A DNA stretch of 64,000 nt from Phymatolithon calcareum (lineage: Eukaryota > Rhodophyta > Florideophyceae > Hapalidiales), in NCBI GenBank assembly GCA_977006965.1, contig OZ345376.1:372001-436000 (forward strand). The letters are read 5' to 3'. The translations under genes were made by a program, and so were the position numbers. Positions within the stretch are counted from its first letter, which is position 1; each line of letters begins with the position of its first letter. Positions 1-10,300 of the stretch are shown here, one piece after another. The notes beneath the pieces are model-generated. The model searched no databases. It saw only the letters and a program-made list of their open reading frames with translations, and had not been told where the DNA came from.

Positions 1-994
1 TTCTAACTAGGCAGAGGATTATATACTACTAGGGTGAAATACAAAGTAGGCGTTTTGGGTACATGGCAAAACGCGGGAAAATTTCAGCTACCCAAATCGG
101 TAGCATGAGCAAAAACATTCTCTAACGGGAATATTCAGCTGGGTCTTGATTTGAATTCAAACCAGGAAGGGTGACAAGACTATCTCTGGATCGCACGGAT
201 GCGCTGTGCGCAGCAGGATTCGCCGACAACGTCGACACAGTATGGTGAACGACTCTTCCAAGAGGAAGCAATCGATCAAGCACCGACGACTAACACTCAA
301 CGTCTTGTCAGTATAATGTCATTTGGTGCTCCCGTTTTCGCACGGTGTGCAATCGCTCCCTCCCTGCCGTATTTAAGCATCTATCTAATGGATAATGCAG
401 TCTTCTCATTATATCTGGAGGCGAGGCTCCACGCTCCTTTTGATGTTCAGAATGGCCGGGACTCGCTGATTTCTTGTTTGTGTGGCTATGGGTCGTCCTG
501 TGCGAGCTGTTCTGAGTAAGCCTCTGATATTAGTCGGGTAGTTCGTCAAAAATTGGCACTATATAGTTGAGGGTGGCATTTGGGTTTGATAGTAAGAAAA
601 AGGTGCTGGCAAATTGTTTTCTGCGTTCCTCACTTTCTCACGAGTTTCTTCAACAAAGAAGTCCCCACATCCTCAATACCCAATACGATCCTGATATTAT
701 CATGGATTGAAACATGGTATCACAGAGAGATCATTCAAAGCAAAAAAGGGCACTATTTGCAGGCGGGTTTGGGCCGTCAGAAGCAAATATATCTATTTTC
801 TGATACTCTTCCTACGTGCGATCGAACTCGTATGCAAGCTCATTTCCTGCGAGTGAAATAGAGAAGAGCAAGAAGATCAAGGCTGCCACAGAAGATACAG
901 AACATTTTGCCAGGAAGGCGATGTCAGTAAGACCCAGTTCAGGAAGACCATTCCGGAACAGGTTACTCTGAGACATTCTGATAATACAAATGAA
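1..994. other. no recognisable gene
   Basis: Only short open frames of about 100 codons or less occur here, with no domain motif and no matching neighbour. I see no RNA gene and no clear repeat. Confidence 0.5.
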
Positions 995-996
995 TA

Positions 997-1572
997 CAGG
1001 GGGTCCTCGGATTAAGGGTCGTGTTGCAACAGACCCGTAATCCGAATCACCACATATTTCGAATCACGGCTATGACAAATTTAGCCACGTGGCACGGAGA
1101 ACTAGACAAATATTAAGACCAGTGCACAACAAAAATAAAAATATTGACTGTAAACTTTTAAAAGGTTCCCCCTCCGAAATGCGCTTAATTCTCGACACGC
1201 TGCACGCGAATGCACTTGGAAGCAGTTCACCTTATATGCAAATCATTACTTCTATTGAAACAACAACATACAGAATAAGCTTCCTCAACCATACGTACAA
1301 ATGTATGGACAATCCTTCAAAATTTACTAGAAATAAGTTTCTTTGTGTAGTGTCCGTAATTTTTCTGTAAACTTCTTATCACGGCAGAAATGTTTATCTG
1401 GTTTTTTGTCGGGAACTTTAAAACTCAGCCAATCCAATGATCCGAGCTATGAGATTTATGGGCACTGCACTAACTCCTGGTGTTCACACTAGAAATATCA
1501 TATTTTGATGAAATTGAATCTTAATCCGAATCAGCCCCTAACATGGAGCACCCTTAATCCGAGGACCCCCTG
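997..1572. mobile_element. Non-autonomous pogo/Tc1-like DNA transposon (MITE)
   Basis: The two ends are perfect 23-bp inverted repeats: the left end reads CAGGGGGTCCTCGGATTAAG and continues GGT, and the right end is its reverse complement ending in CCCCCTG. A TA dinucleotide sits outside each end (995-996 and 1573-1574), which fits TA-targeting Tc1/mariner/pogo elements; the CAGGGGGTCCTCGG start is of pogo/Tigger type. A second motif, TAATCCGAATCA, recurs just inside both ends. The 576-bp body carries no transposase, and its one 93-codon frame looks accidental. It would need a transposase supplied from elsewhere. The family name is inferred from end sequence and target site only. Confidence 0.8.
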
Positions 1573-1574
1573 TA

Positions 1575-2264
1575 CGGCCAACGAGGGCCCCACTCTGGAT
1601 TTGCTAGTATACAGACTGGGAGCTACTGCTTTACCAAGGTCAAGAGCGGCGAAATATCATATGTGATATGTATGAGAATAATCTGGAACCTCCGAAAAAC
1701 AACTCATGCGCGAAGGGTCTTGCCAAAGCCACGAGTTTTTGCCGGTTTCCCCGCAGAGAAGTTAGGCGAAGTAAAAATAAATTCTAACCACTATGAGAAG
1801 CAAAGAATTTCGATTCGAATGGTACAACTTTTTTGACACTGGACAACGTCAAAAGGGCGAGCCAATTCAAAATAGAAGAAATTTTGCCTTCTGCAAGCGC
1901 TTTAATCCAGACGCTTACACAAAACAAAATTAGGCAGTGCACAATATTATGCCGAGAGATTGCGACACCTGTCCTTACATGCCTGGCAGACAGATCACAC
2001 TGATCCGCGGAAGCGATGCCAAATCTGCAGTACGATTGCCAAAGGAAAGATGCAACAGCCGAACAACCCACCGACCGGTGCTTTGCGAACATGTTCGTGC
2101 TGTGGAAGTGCGTCTAAAAATGCACGTCGCACGAGCGCAGAAAGCAAAAACTTGTACTTTCTATTCCGCAAGGACCTTTAAGGAAATCAGACTGTAATAC
2201 TGAGGTACTATGGTGGAATTCTCCCTGCCGATCAGTTGGACAGCGGCTTTCCACTAGTCCTGAA
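1575..2264. other. no recognisable gene
   Basis: Short overlapping frames lie on both strands with no recognisable domain. The tail of this stretch may be the 5' flank of the broken gene that follows. Confidence 0.4.
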
Positions 2265-3367
2265 TTGCAAAACGGTAATGGACCATTGTCTGTGAGACCA
2301 GGACGTCGCAGAAATACACCAGAAACGCGTAAGCGATCACACGACCTAACCTTCGAGGGTGCACGGGAAGAATTTCGGGCAATCAAATCACGTTGGAAAG
2401 AAAATGCATTGGCACCCAGCACCTCTGTTTGCACTATATTTGAATCATGCACGTACCCCGAAAGGCGACCACCAATCGTCTCGCACCGACTACTGCAAGT
2501 TAGACCGCCAATTGAAGAAAATAATAATGCAGTTAATGCCAGGAATCTCACCCATATCGCCGTCCATCAGCGCTACGACGGCTGCGATATTGAAGAGCTC
2601 AGTTCCACCTTCATTCGAGAGGTAGCTGCGCAGTCAAAGGGCGTTTGTATTGCTTCCTATCCTGCTGTGCACGGTGTTCTCTCTGGAAAATTTCCGACCC
2701 GGAAAATTTGCGGACGGCATTACGACACGTTGGCGAAATCATTTCGAATCATTGACAGGCTAAGGAGTGCTCTTTGCAAATCACTCCGGGAAAGGAAATA
2801 CACGGCTCGGCTCTCATCCGCATTGAAAAACGATGACCAGAGAGAGCTTCTAATTGCAAAAGAGACTGCACATGAACTTTGGGTGGATGACCGAGTCGAC
2901 GGTCTTAATAATACTGAGGGAAGACCACGTGATCTAGCCGTCCATGGCTTAAAAATCTTTTGTATTCTCTGGCGGATTCTACGGATAGAGAAGACTACAT
3001 AAGGACCTCTTCTGAAAGCACTGGAGGTGATGAAAATTACTTTTCATCGACAATTGATTCAATATTCGAAAACAAATCTGCGTGCCTCTCTTGCTGCTCA
3101 GCTATTATGCGCAGAATAAGAAACGTCGAATCGGTGTCACCTGGAGACAAGCAATCAGAATCTACTACTGACAACAAGCAATCGGAATCTACTACTGACG
3201 TGAGGAAGAGTAAGTATCCAGATGAGGCAATGCGGCAAATTTGCGAAGATGAGGAGCACCGACTTCTGTCAGAACCTAATTCTTCAGTGCGCTCTGTCAA
3301 GCTGTACGAAAGATACTTGCATGTTTACTCCACGATGTTTCCAAACACCACAGAGGCCCCAAAATAG
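2265..3367 (+). pseudogene. 5' part of broken DUF6589/PIN-family gene
   Basis: Two overlapping plus-strand frames cover this stretch: 2265-3002 (245 codons) and 2960-3367, which ends at a TAG at 3365. The first holds a segment around residues 145-165 with a Cys-Gly-Arg-His pattern after a basic stretch. It recalls the small N-terminal Cys/His region seen before the large domain in cnidarian and fungal proteins of this type. The second is Ser/Glu/Asp-rich and contains a short near-duplicated segment with KQSESTTD twice. Frame 2 stays open past the TAG into the next piece, so this is one gene with breaks or unrecognised introns. Assignment rests on position and continuity more than on a motif. 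Confidence 0.4.
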
Positions 3368-4693
3368 TCTAGATTTCTTCGTCGAGCAATTGCGACGAAC
3401 ACAAATATCATCAGCATTGATTGTCGCGTTACGGGCAAGGGATCAATCCTTATGTCAAAAATGTCGGCCGTGGATCTCTTGAAAGTCGGAGCTCAGAAAA
3501 TCCACGATGAAAATCAACTAGGCGAGATGAGAATTGTTATGGAGCTGCATGAAATCGCAAAAAACTACAAGGAAAAGGAACAGAAAGAGAAATTCAAGCA
3601 AGGGAAATGGGATGTTGTGACTGAGATAAAGCGCTTTTCACAGCCTCTTTGGTTATTTATGTGGAAGCTCGTGGAGTCTGACAGGAAGCGGCTATCACGC
3701 TTAGCGCGGTGCAGAGAGTGCGGAGAAAACCTAGCACTGCTGTCATGGCCGTTTTGCAACGGCCCTGGCACTACGAAAGAAGACTTTTACGACATGGCAC
3801 TGAGCACGCACACAAAAGTTATGCGTGTGTTTGCAATGCTTCAGCAGATTATATTTCTGTGTGACAGAGATGCTCCAGGTCCAATAACGTGGGGGGTTTC
3901 GACATGTTCCATCCTTCAAAGCGATAAGTGCTTAATGACATTATTGAACAGGCTTGGTTACGGTGTATCCTACACATCGATGAAAAGAGTTAGCATGGAA
4001 ATAGCGAATCAAGAAGAGGAGAAACCTCTTACCAAAAAGGTGCTTTCCCAGCTTCTTACTAAGTTCGCATGGGACAATTTAGATGCCCGTTTGGTGTCCA
4101 ATGTCGTACGAATTCTCGGAAAGTACCTGGAATGGCATGGTACAGTCGTAGCCTCTGAGTAAATGCCGGATACCACGCCGATTATAACTTCAGAGCCATT
4201 CCGGAAAGTTTCTCTCGATGAACACCCCACAGCAGAGTGCATAGTGCGCTCTGCTGTTGAAGGCACAAAAGCTGTTCGTTGTTTCAATGTGATGCTTCTT
4301 GCTCTGATATCTGTTTTTCAAAGAAATCTTATTTCTTCTGATTCAGATGAGGAGGTCTCTTTGGACTATCTCCTACGCCTTTCTTTAAAAGGACATACAA
4401 GCGGAAAGCCAGCTGCAATGTCGAATCTTGTAATATTGGATAAGCCATCAAACATGAGAAGCACAGCGGAGCATGTTATGGAATTTATACAATCTCTGAC
4501 AGAAAAACTGAGCGAAGAGTGTGGAGATCCTGACGTGAAGAAGCGTTACAGTATTTTGACTTGCCATTTGGTTCTCTACGACAGAATACTATTTTGCATG
4601 ACAGTCCAGATGGAGCAAGGAACGAAACGTATCGAAACATTTTACCACAACCAGGGCATATGCACCGGGCAATGGCGTTCCAAGAAGCCTTGA
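3368..4693 (+). pseudogene. DUF6589-like N-terminal half, broken
   Basis: Frame 2 is open from 3368 to 4693 except for a TAA at 4160-4162, and protein-like sequence continues on both sides of it. It includes a CxxC pair (RCRECGE, about 3707-3730), then a helical region rich in Leu, Asp and Glu. Composition and order (helical region, then the conserved 'LGPSLCMYYAGRAGQLNARQ' block further on) resemble the long uncharacterised DUF6589-type proteins of cnidarians and fungi. No catalytic motif is visible here. The break to the next piece near 4600-4690 is a shift from frame 2 to frame 1. It could be an indel or an intron; I see no convincing splice pair. Confidence 0.5.
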
Positions 4694-5598
4694 AGTTTTG
4701 TGCTTGGGATTCCTGTCTAGATGAGCTGGCAGCAGCAAGTGGACTCTCTAAAAATATGATTGAGAACATCAGGTCTAAGAAAGAGTACAACACATGCTTA
4801 AGACTTTTCAAAAAAAGTGCAGTTGCTCTATGGATTCGTATTCTGGACGTTCTTTTCGAAGAAGGCAACTTGATGTGTACTGAGGATGCTCTGCGCGCGT
4901 TCAAAATTCTGCACTGCACTGCAGGAGGTGACGCAGTCCCGCTTCGCGAGCTACTCTCGCTCGTCTCGAAGGAAGCCAGTGATGGCGGTCCTGTTTCTAA
5001 AGAGTTTAACGAACACCTTCAGTGCAACTCAGAGTTTTTCGGACTCTCTATGGAGCACCTTGGGGAGAGTGTACTTGCGGCCGTGGAGACTAAGGCCACT
5101 GACATTTCTGATGCTAACTTTAAATTCTTTACTACTGATGTTATGCTTGGGCTCCTCGGTCCTTCACTGTGTATGTACTATGCAGGAAGGGCAGGGCAAC
5201 TGAATGCAAGACAAGCAGTGGTGAGAAATTTTATACCCTTTATGTTTACGACGCGAAAAACGTCTTATCAAAACGCTGCTATACTGCAACTTGAATTCGA
5301 CAGTACCGCCCCGAGAGAAGTCCTTGATGACATGTACGGCACTGGAGGGACGTGCACAAATATATCCGGTCGGAGCCAGTTCGGAAATGTAGAAGACGAT
5401 GAGGCTCCGGAAATGTGGTGCGTAGGTGGAACAAAGAAATGCGCTCGAACGAAAACTCTTCCTGCATTATGGAAAAGATTCTAGAGTACACCGCAACTAA
5501 TGAAAGCAAAACGCACAGTAATGGAAATGTGCAGAATGAAAACGGAAGTGCAAGATGATATTGAACATGGCAGAGAGAAATACGTCCAAATCGGATAA
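4561..5598 (+). pseudogene. DUF6589-like core, broken
   Basis: Frame 1 reads 4561-5484 (307 codons), meets TAG at 5482, continues open, and meets TAA at 5596. The strongest block is at 5145-5260: GPSLCMYYAGRAGQLNARQ followed by an 'FIPFMFTTRKTSYQNA' run. It matches the pattern of DUF6589-type proteins (glycine-rich 'Y.GR.G.LD.R..LKNF.PF'), as I recall that family; no search was possible. Function of the family is unknown, though it spreads like a mobile or selfish gene in several lineages. Stop codons in otherwise protein-like sequence argue for decay. Confidence 0.5.
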
Positions 5599-6599
5599 GA
5601 TCGAATCGAAATGCCTGTTGACAAATACAAACGCGAAACAATTAATGTGAAGGGAATGTACGATATTGCGCGCGGTTCCACCTATTCGAGCGGGCTTCCT
5701 TTTCTTGGTGAAGAGCATCGAAAAAGTCCAAACCTTGTCAACATACTCTGCCAACCGCCCCTGAGTCTTTCACCAAACGAGACAGCCCACATGTTGCAAC
5801 GTAAAGAGACAGGAAAAAGGTCCGCTTCAGACCTCGCCAGGCGCTCGATACCTCCATTTCGAAAACCTGGAGACACTATGCGAACGAGCAGAAAAAGCGC
5901 AATAGTCGGATTTGCAGGTGCTCGTGATGCAAAAAAGCTGAAGGCATATAAGTCTATAAAACAGAAGAGCAGAAAAGGAAAAGTTCAGCTTACAAAAACC
6001 ATGACGCAAGCTATTGCACAGCAGTTGTTGGATTGTGCAGAGATTCTTTCCCAAAGCGACGCAACGCCTGATCAAGAGGCTCGCGCTCTTGCTATGTCTC
6101 GGTGCACACGCGATAATGTTGACTTGCTTTCTCAGTTAAATCTCTCAATGCGAGATTCTGGGACAAACGAGCCACGACACGGTGTCAAGAGTGACTTTTT
6201 CAAAACATTGGATGCCGAACTGTGTCAGTCACAGGATGTTCACGGTAAATCTCTTACCATTCCATTCACAACCGGGTTCGATTTGTCTCCTCCTTTCTTT
6301 CTTGACGGTCAGCCTCACCTCCCCGGAACAGAAGGATGCGACGAACATTCTAGGCCAATTCTTATCGCTGCTTTAGACGTGTCCAATATAGTGCACATCC
6401 TCGTACATCCTTCGTACGCGCTGAATGTCGGAATGCATGCGTCACATCATGCAAGGGTTGGCACGGACCCTCTTCTCCGACTTGCCAAGCATAGAGGCCT
6501 GGACCTTCTAGAACTCCACATAGACGACCCAAAATGGGTAGTGGTTCAAAAAATTGGCGTCCAGTCAGCTCGAGATGCGCATAGAAATGCAGAGGTATC
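5599..6599 (+). pseudogene. Start of PIN/FEN-like half, cut by copia insertion
   Basis: Frame 1 continues from just after the TAA at 5596 (the first ATG is at 5611) to the copia insertion. The annotated-looking stop at 6607-6609 lies inside the LTR, so it is not the original end. Joined across the element using the target duplication GTATC (6595-6599), the frame runs on into 13062 without a break. That shows the insertion split a single coding sequence. The segment has basic Ser/Lys-rich stretches (about 5870-6000) and then a folded-looking region with 'LIAALDVSNIVHILVHP', a possible start of a nuclease-type beta strand. Confidence 0.55.
6595..6599. repeat. Target-site duplication GTATC, left copy
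   Basis: GTATC directly precedes the left LTR and recurs at 13062-13066 directly after the right LTR. A five-base duplication is normal for Ty1/copia integration and fixes both element borders. Confidence 0.9.
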
Positions 6600-7093
6600 T
6601 ATGAAATAGCCTGCAGGAGTACGCGAGTGATGTCGCGGCAATCTGACCGCCGACACAACTGAAGCGTAAGTAGCGTAATCTGCTTGCCTAACAAGCACCG
6701 TAGATGTATCTTCAAGCCACTGCGAACGCTGGATGTACCCCTCGGCCTCTATCAATGAAGAGAACTACAAAGACGAAATGTAGCAGAGCCAGAATGAAAC
6801 TTTCCCTTCCTCAACTCGCCCCACGCGAGCTCTCCCCCCCTTATATCCCCACACGATCCCTTGTCAGATCCGCGAGGTGCGACGCTGCGAATATTCTCCG
6901 CCTCTTAATCAGTCGTCACTGATTCCCGACCACTTGTGAGCACTTGTCTAGAGCCGGAGTACTAAAACGATTGGATACTATTAAAACGCATTTCTAATAG
7001 GCGGGCATCTCCTTCCCTGGCTCCACCTCCACTGGACATACTACATAAGATCATCCAAATCATAACGAAGTCCTACTCCCTTGGACTTTCACA
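6600..7093 (-). repeat. 3' LTR of the copia element
   Basis: This 494-bp copy reads the same as 12568-13061. It contains the same TATA-like GATATAA on the minus strand (6847-6841). The antisense 72-codon frame seen in both LTRs is also the same. Confidence 0.92.
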
Positions 7094-7104
7094 TACCCAC
7101 CTTC
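7094..7104 (-). other. Polypurine tract of the copia element
   Basis: On the minus strand GAAGGTGGGTA abuts the 3' LTR. Such a purine run primes plus-strand DNA synthesis. It is short and interrupted by T, so the exact limits are uncertain. Confidence 0.6.
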
Positions 7105-7320
7105 ATGGGCAACCGGAATAACGCTCGCGTATCCTCCGGCGCACATGAACTAACAGAAAGCAATAGATCCAAGAAACATCTCCTCGTAAGAAAAACAAAT
7201 ACCGTATACCCGTTCATCGGCTTGTCCCTCACATAACGTCCTTGTCTCAACTCTTGTACATCAGTCGTTGCCAAAGTATACGAAACGCAGGAAACGATGG
7301 TCATGATCGCTTGACGGAGT

Positions 7321-10300
7321 TCATGCTTCCTCTTTTAGCGCTGGTCCGTAGTCTCGGCGGTTGTCAATCGCGACAGGCAGACGTCCATCGACCAGCATGT
7401 ACTCCAGTGAATCCGCGGTCGCGCCAGTGTGCGGTTTGGTCATTGCGTCCGCTGGATTCTCAATTCCTGGAACCCATACAAGATCGTCAATGTCGCCGGC
7501 CTCGTATGCCATGCGAAGCTTGTGCACATCGCCCATCATTCCGCTGTCGCGCAGAGTAGACTGCGTAGCCAAACACCGATGTAGCCCTTTCCTGTCGACG
7601 ACCAGCACAAGGGGTAGCCTTCGCCCGTACACAGCAACCAGTGCGTTTTGCGCAGCACGAGCACATCCGAACGCGGACACAGCGGCGATTGTTTCTGCCT
7701 CGGTAGAAGACGTAGAAACATGACGCTGCTTCCGTGACTGGTAAGAAAGCGCATGGAACAAGGCACCCTTTGCAGTACCAAATGCAATGCCGACGATACA
7801 CGCTTCTTGAGCCATTCCGCGCAGCTCGCCATGGTGTGGAAATCCGGCGTCTGAAAAACAGACAACCACAGCATTTTCCCTTTCATCCATCGTCGGATGC
7901 AAGTACGATATCACCGGCATTCTGAGTAGTACGTCGCGAACAATGCCGTTCACCTTCTTCAAAACGCTAACTGTCATCTCTGGGATCATCTGCTGTATGA
8001 AACTAGCAGCAAACGTAGCAAATGGTGACACAGTTACGCCAAGATAGCCAAGCTTTCCCGCTAGCGACTTCACTTGCCGCATTTCCAGTCGCGATATCCT
8101 GTCCTCTGGTTGTTTACGGCGCGGCGGAGATATGCGAAGTAATTCGATTTCGCGCAAATACTCGCCCATGTTAGCCGTAAGACACGAATTAGTCAACGTA
8201 ACTTCCGTGGCATTAATAAAAAGTGCAGTCGGCGGAGTATCCCACGCGCTTAACTCAAACGCGCGCTCAACGCCATTTTTCCCGTACTGTAACCATTGAT
8301 CGTTGCGCGCGGTGACGACAAGGTCGTCGACATATTTTGCAACGAGTAAATGCGGCGCGTATAGTTCACTGCGGATGAACAATTGTGGAATGCCAAGTAC
8401 AGTGGAGAGACCAAGTCCATGTAGCATGACGCAATCCGATGCGCGTTGCCACTTTCGACCGGCGGACACTAATCCGTACATGGTTGCCTTCAGCAACCAC
8501 CGCTGCTTGTTCAGTTGCATATTGCGCGGTGGCATTACATACACATCACGGCGCGCAATACCAGACTGTGTGTACGCACCGCGAATATCCGCTTTCGCCA
8601 TTACCATACGTTCCGTGACTGCCGTGCTATACAGTAGTCGAAAGCCATTCTGGGACACGACAGCAGCGTCGGTCCTCAGGCTTTCCCTTTCATCATCCCG
8701 GTTCCCATGAACACATAGACGAGCTTTCAAGTACAGAACGGAACCGTCTTCTTTCGTCTTCACCTTGTACACCATATGTGACGAGATGACATTAGCGCAA
8801 TCCGGAAATTTTTCACTCGGTACCGGAACAATGTTGGGCAACCAATTTGTTTCAATTTCTTCAATATTGGCCTCCTCGTATATCCAATGCGGTATGTACG
8901 GCATTTCATGGCACATAAGCTGTGCACCGCCGATCATGTCTTGCACCCGCACGAGCGTGCTTTGTCTTGTTTCTTCGCGGGACAAGGGATTCGCCAGCAT
9001 GATCAAACGGCGTGGTGCACGAAGCGGGCGTCCTGCTCGACTGCGGCGGACCGGAGTTTCCAACGTCGGCTGTTCCTCGCCGTCGCCACCGCTGTTACCG
9101 TCATTTTCCGCAATCACATCGCTTACGCCGTTATCTCCGCCGTCCACTGCATTGTTAGTCGGTTCGATGTATGTGTCCGACAGCACCTCATCATCTTGAC
9201 CCCGCGTGATTTTCGGCTGCTCGTAATTTTCAGAAGGTGGAATCGGGATAGCTGCAGCCGAGTGACTACTTTCTTCGAAATTTGTAGCGATGTCGTCATC
9301 GCTTGACGAGTCTTCGCTGGCGAAGATAACTGCATCTTCTGAAATTCCGTCTTCTACATCTTCAGTTCTGGTTTTCTTATTGTCACCTCCCGGTGCCGCA
9401 CCCAAACTTGCACGTACTGCCGTATCTGCAAGTACATTTTTCGGTAAAGTGCGGACGTCCTCGGGTGCAACGACGCTTCGCTCACGACCAGTACCGACGA
9501 CAATTGCTCCGTCATGACGAACATCCTTAACCACACGATCGATCCATCGTCCTCGACGGCGGTTTCCGCCAGGCAGAAGTACAAGAACTTTGTCACCGAC
9601 TGCGATACTGCGGTCATTCCTTGCCGACGGTCGCGCATGCAGCACCTTTGCTAGCAATCTTCGCGCTACAATCTCATCATGCGCGGCACGAACATTTTCA
9701 GGTAGAACTCGCATTCCGGAACCGGCGATAGACGGAGTGTAGCCGCGAACAAGTTCAAAAGAAGACGCCACACGGTTGCCATACAAAACGTTAGATACAA
9801 ACGTTGCTTCGGCAAGGCGGTCCACAATAGGTAGGTTGGCGAACAGCTCGTCGTTGTCCAGCTTTTCCAACACATCTTTTACAACGCGGTTCTTGCGCTC
9901 GACGCAACCTGCTTTGTTGTGACGTCGCGCTGGTAGTGCGACAAACTTGATGCACAGATCGCTCGCCCATTTGTGAACCATTCGCCTATCGATTTCAGCA
10001 TCCGCGAACAATGCCAGCGGGTCCCCGTGTCGTAGTATCCAGCAGTTCTGAATGGTACGCAACATCTGCTGCATGTTACGTGAGTTGATAAACCCGAGTT
10101 CTGAGTATCCTGTACTGTAGTCAACCATGTGTAACACCATGTCCCGGCCCCAATAAAATACGTCGACATATACTTTGTCATTGAAGTGGGCGTCCAAGCG
10201 CGCCAAGCTGAACTTTCTCGCTGGAGGTGGGTCTCCACTACGACGGCATACCATGCACTTGTCTTGCACGAGCGCAATCTGCGTCAACATTCCAGGTGTC

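Noticed and set aside
1089-1370. 93-codon frame within the pogo-like MITE
   Set aside because: No transposase motif and AT-rich random composition.
6546-6755. 69-codon minus-strand frame across the left copia border
   Set aside because: It is the LTR-encoded start of the polyprotein frame running into host sequence at the 3' LTR and has no independent meaning.
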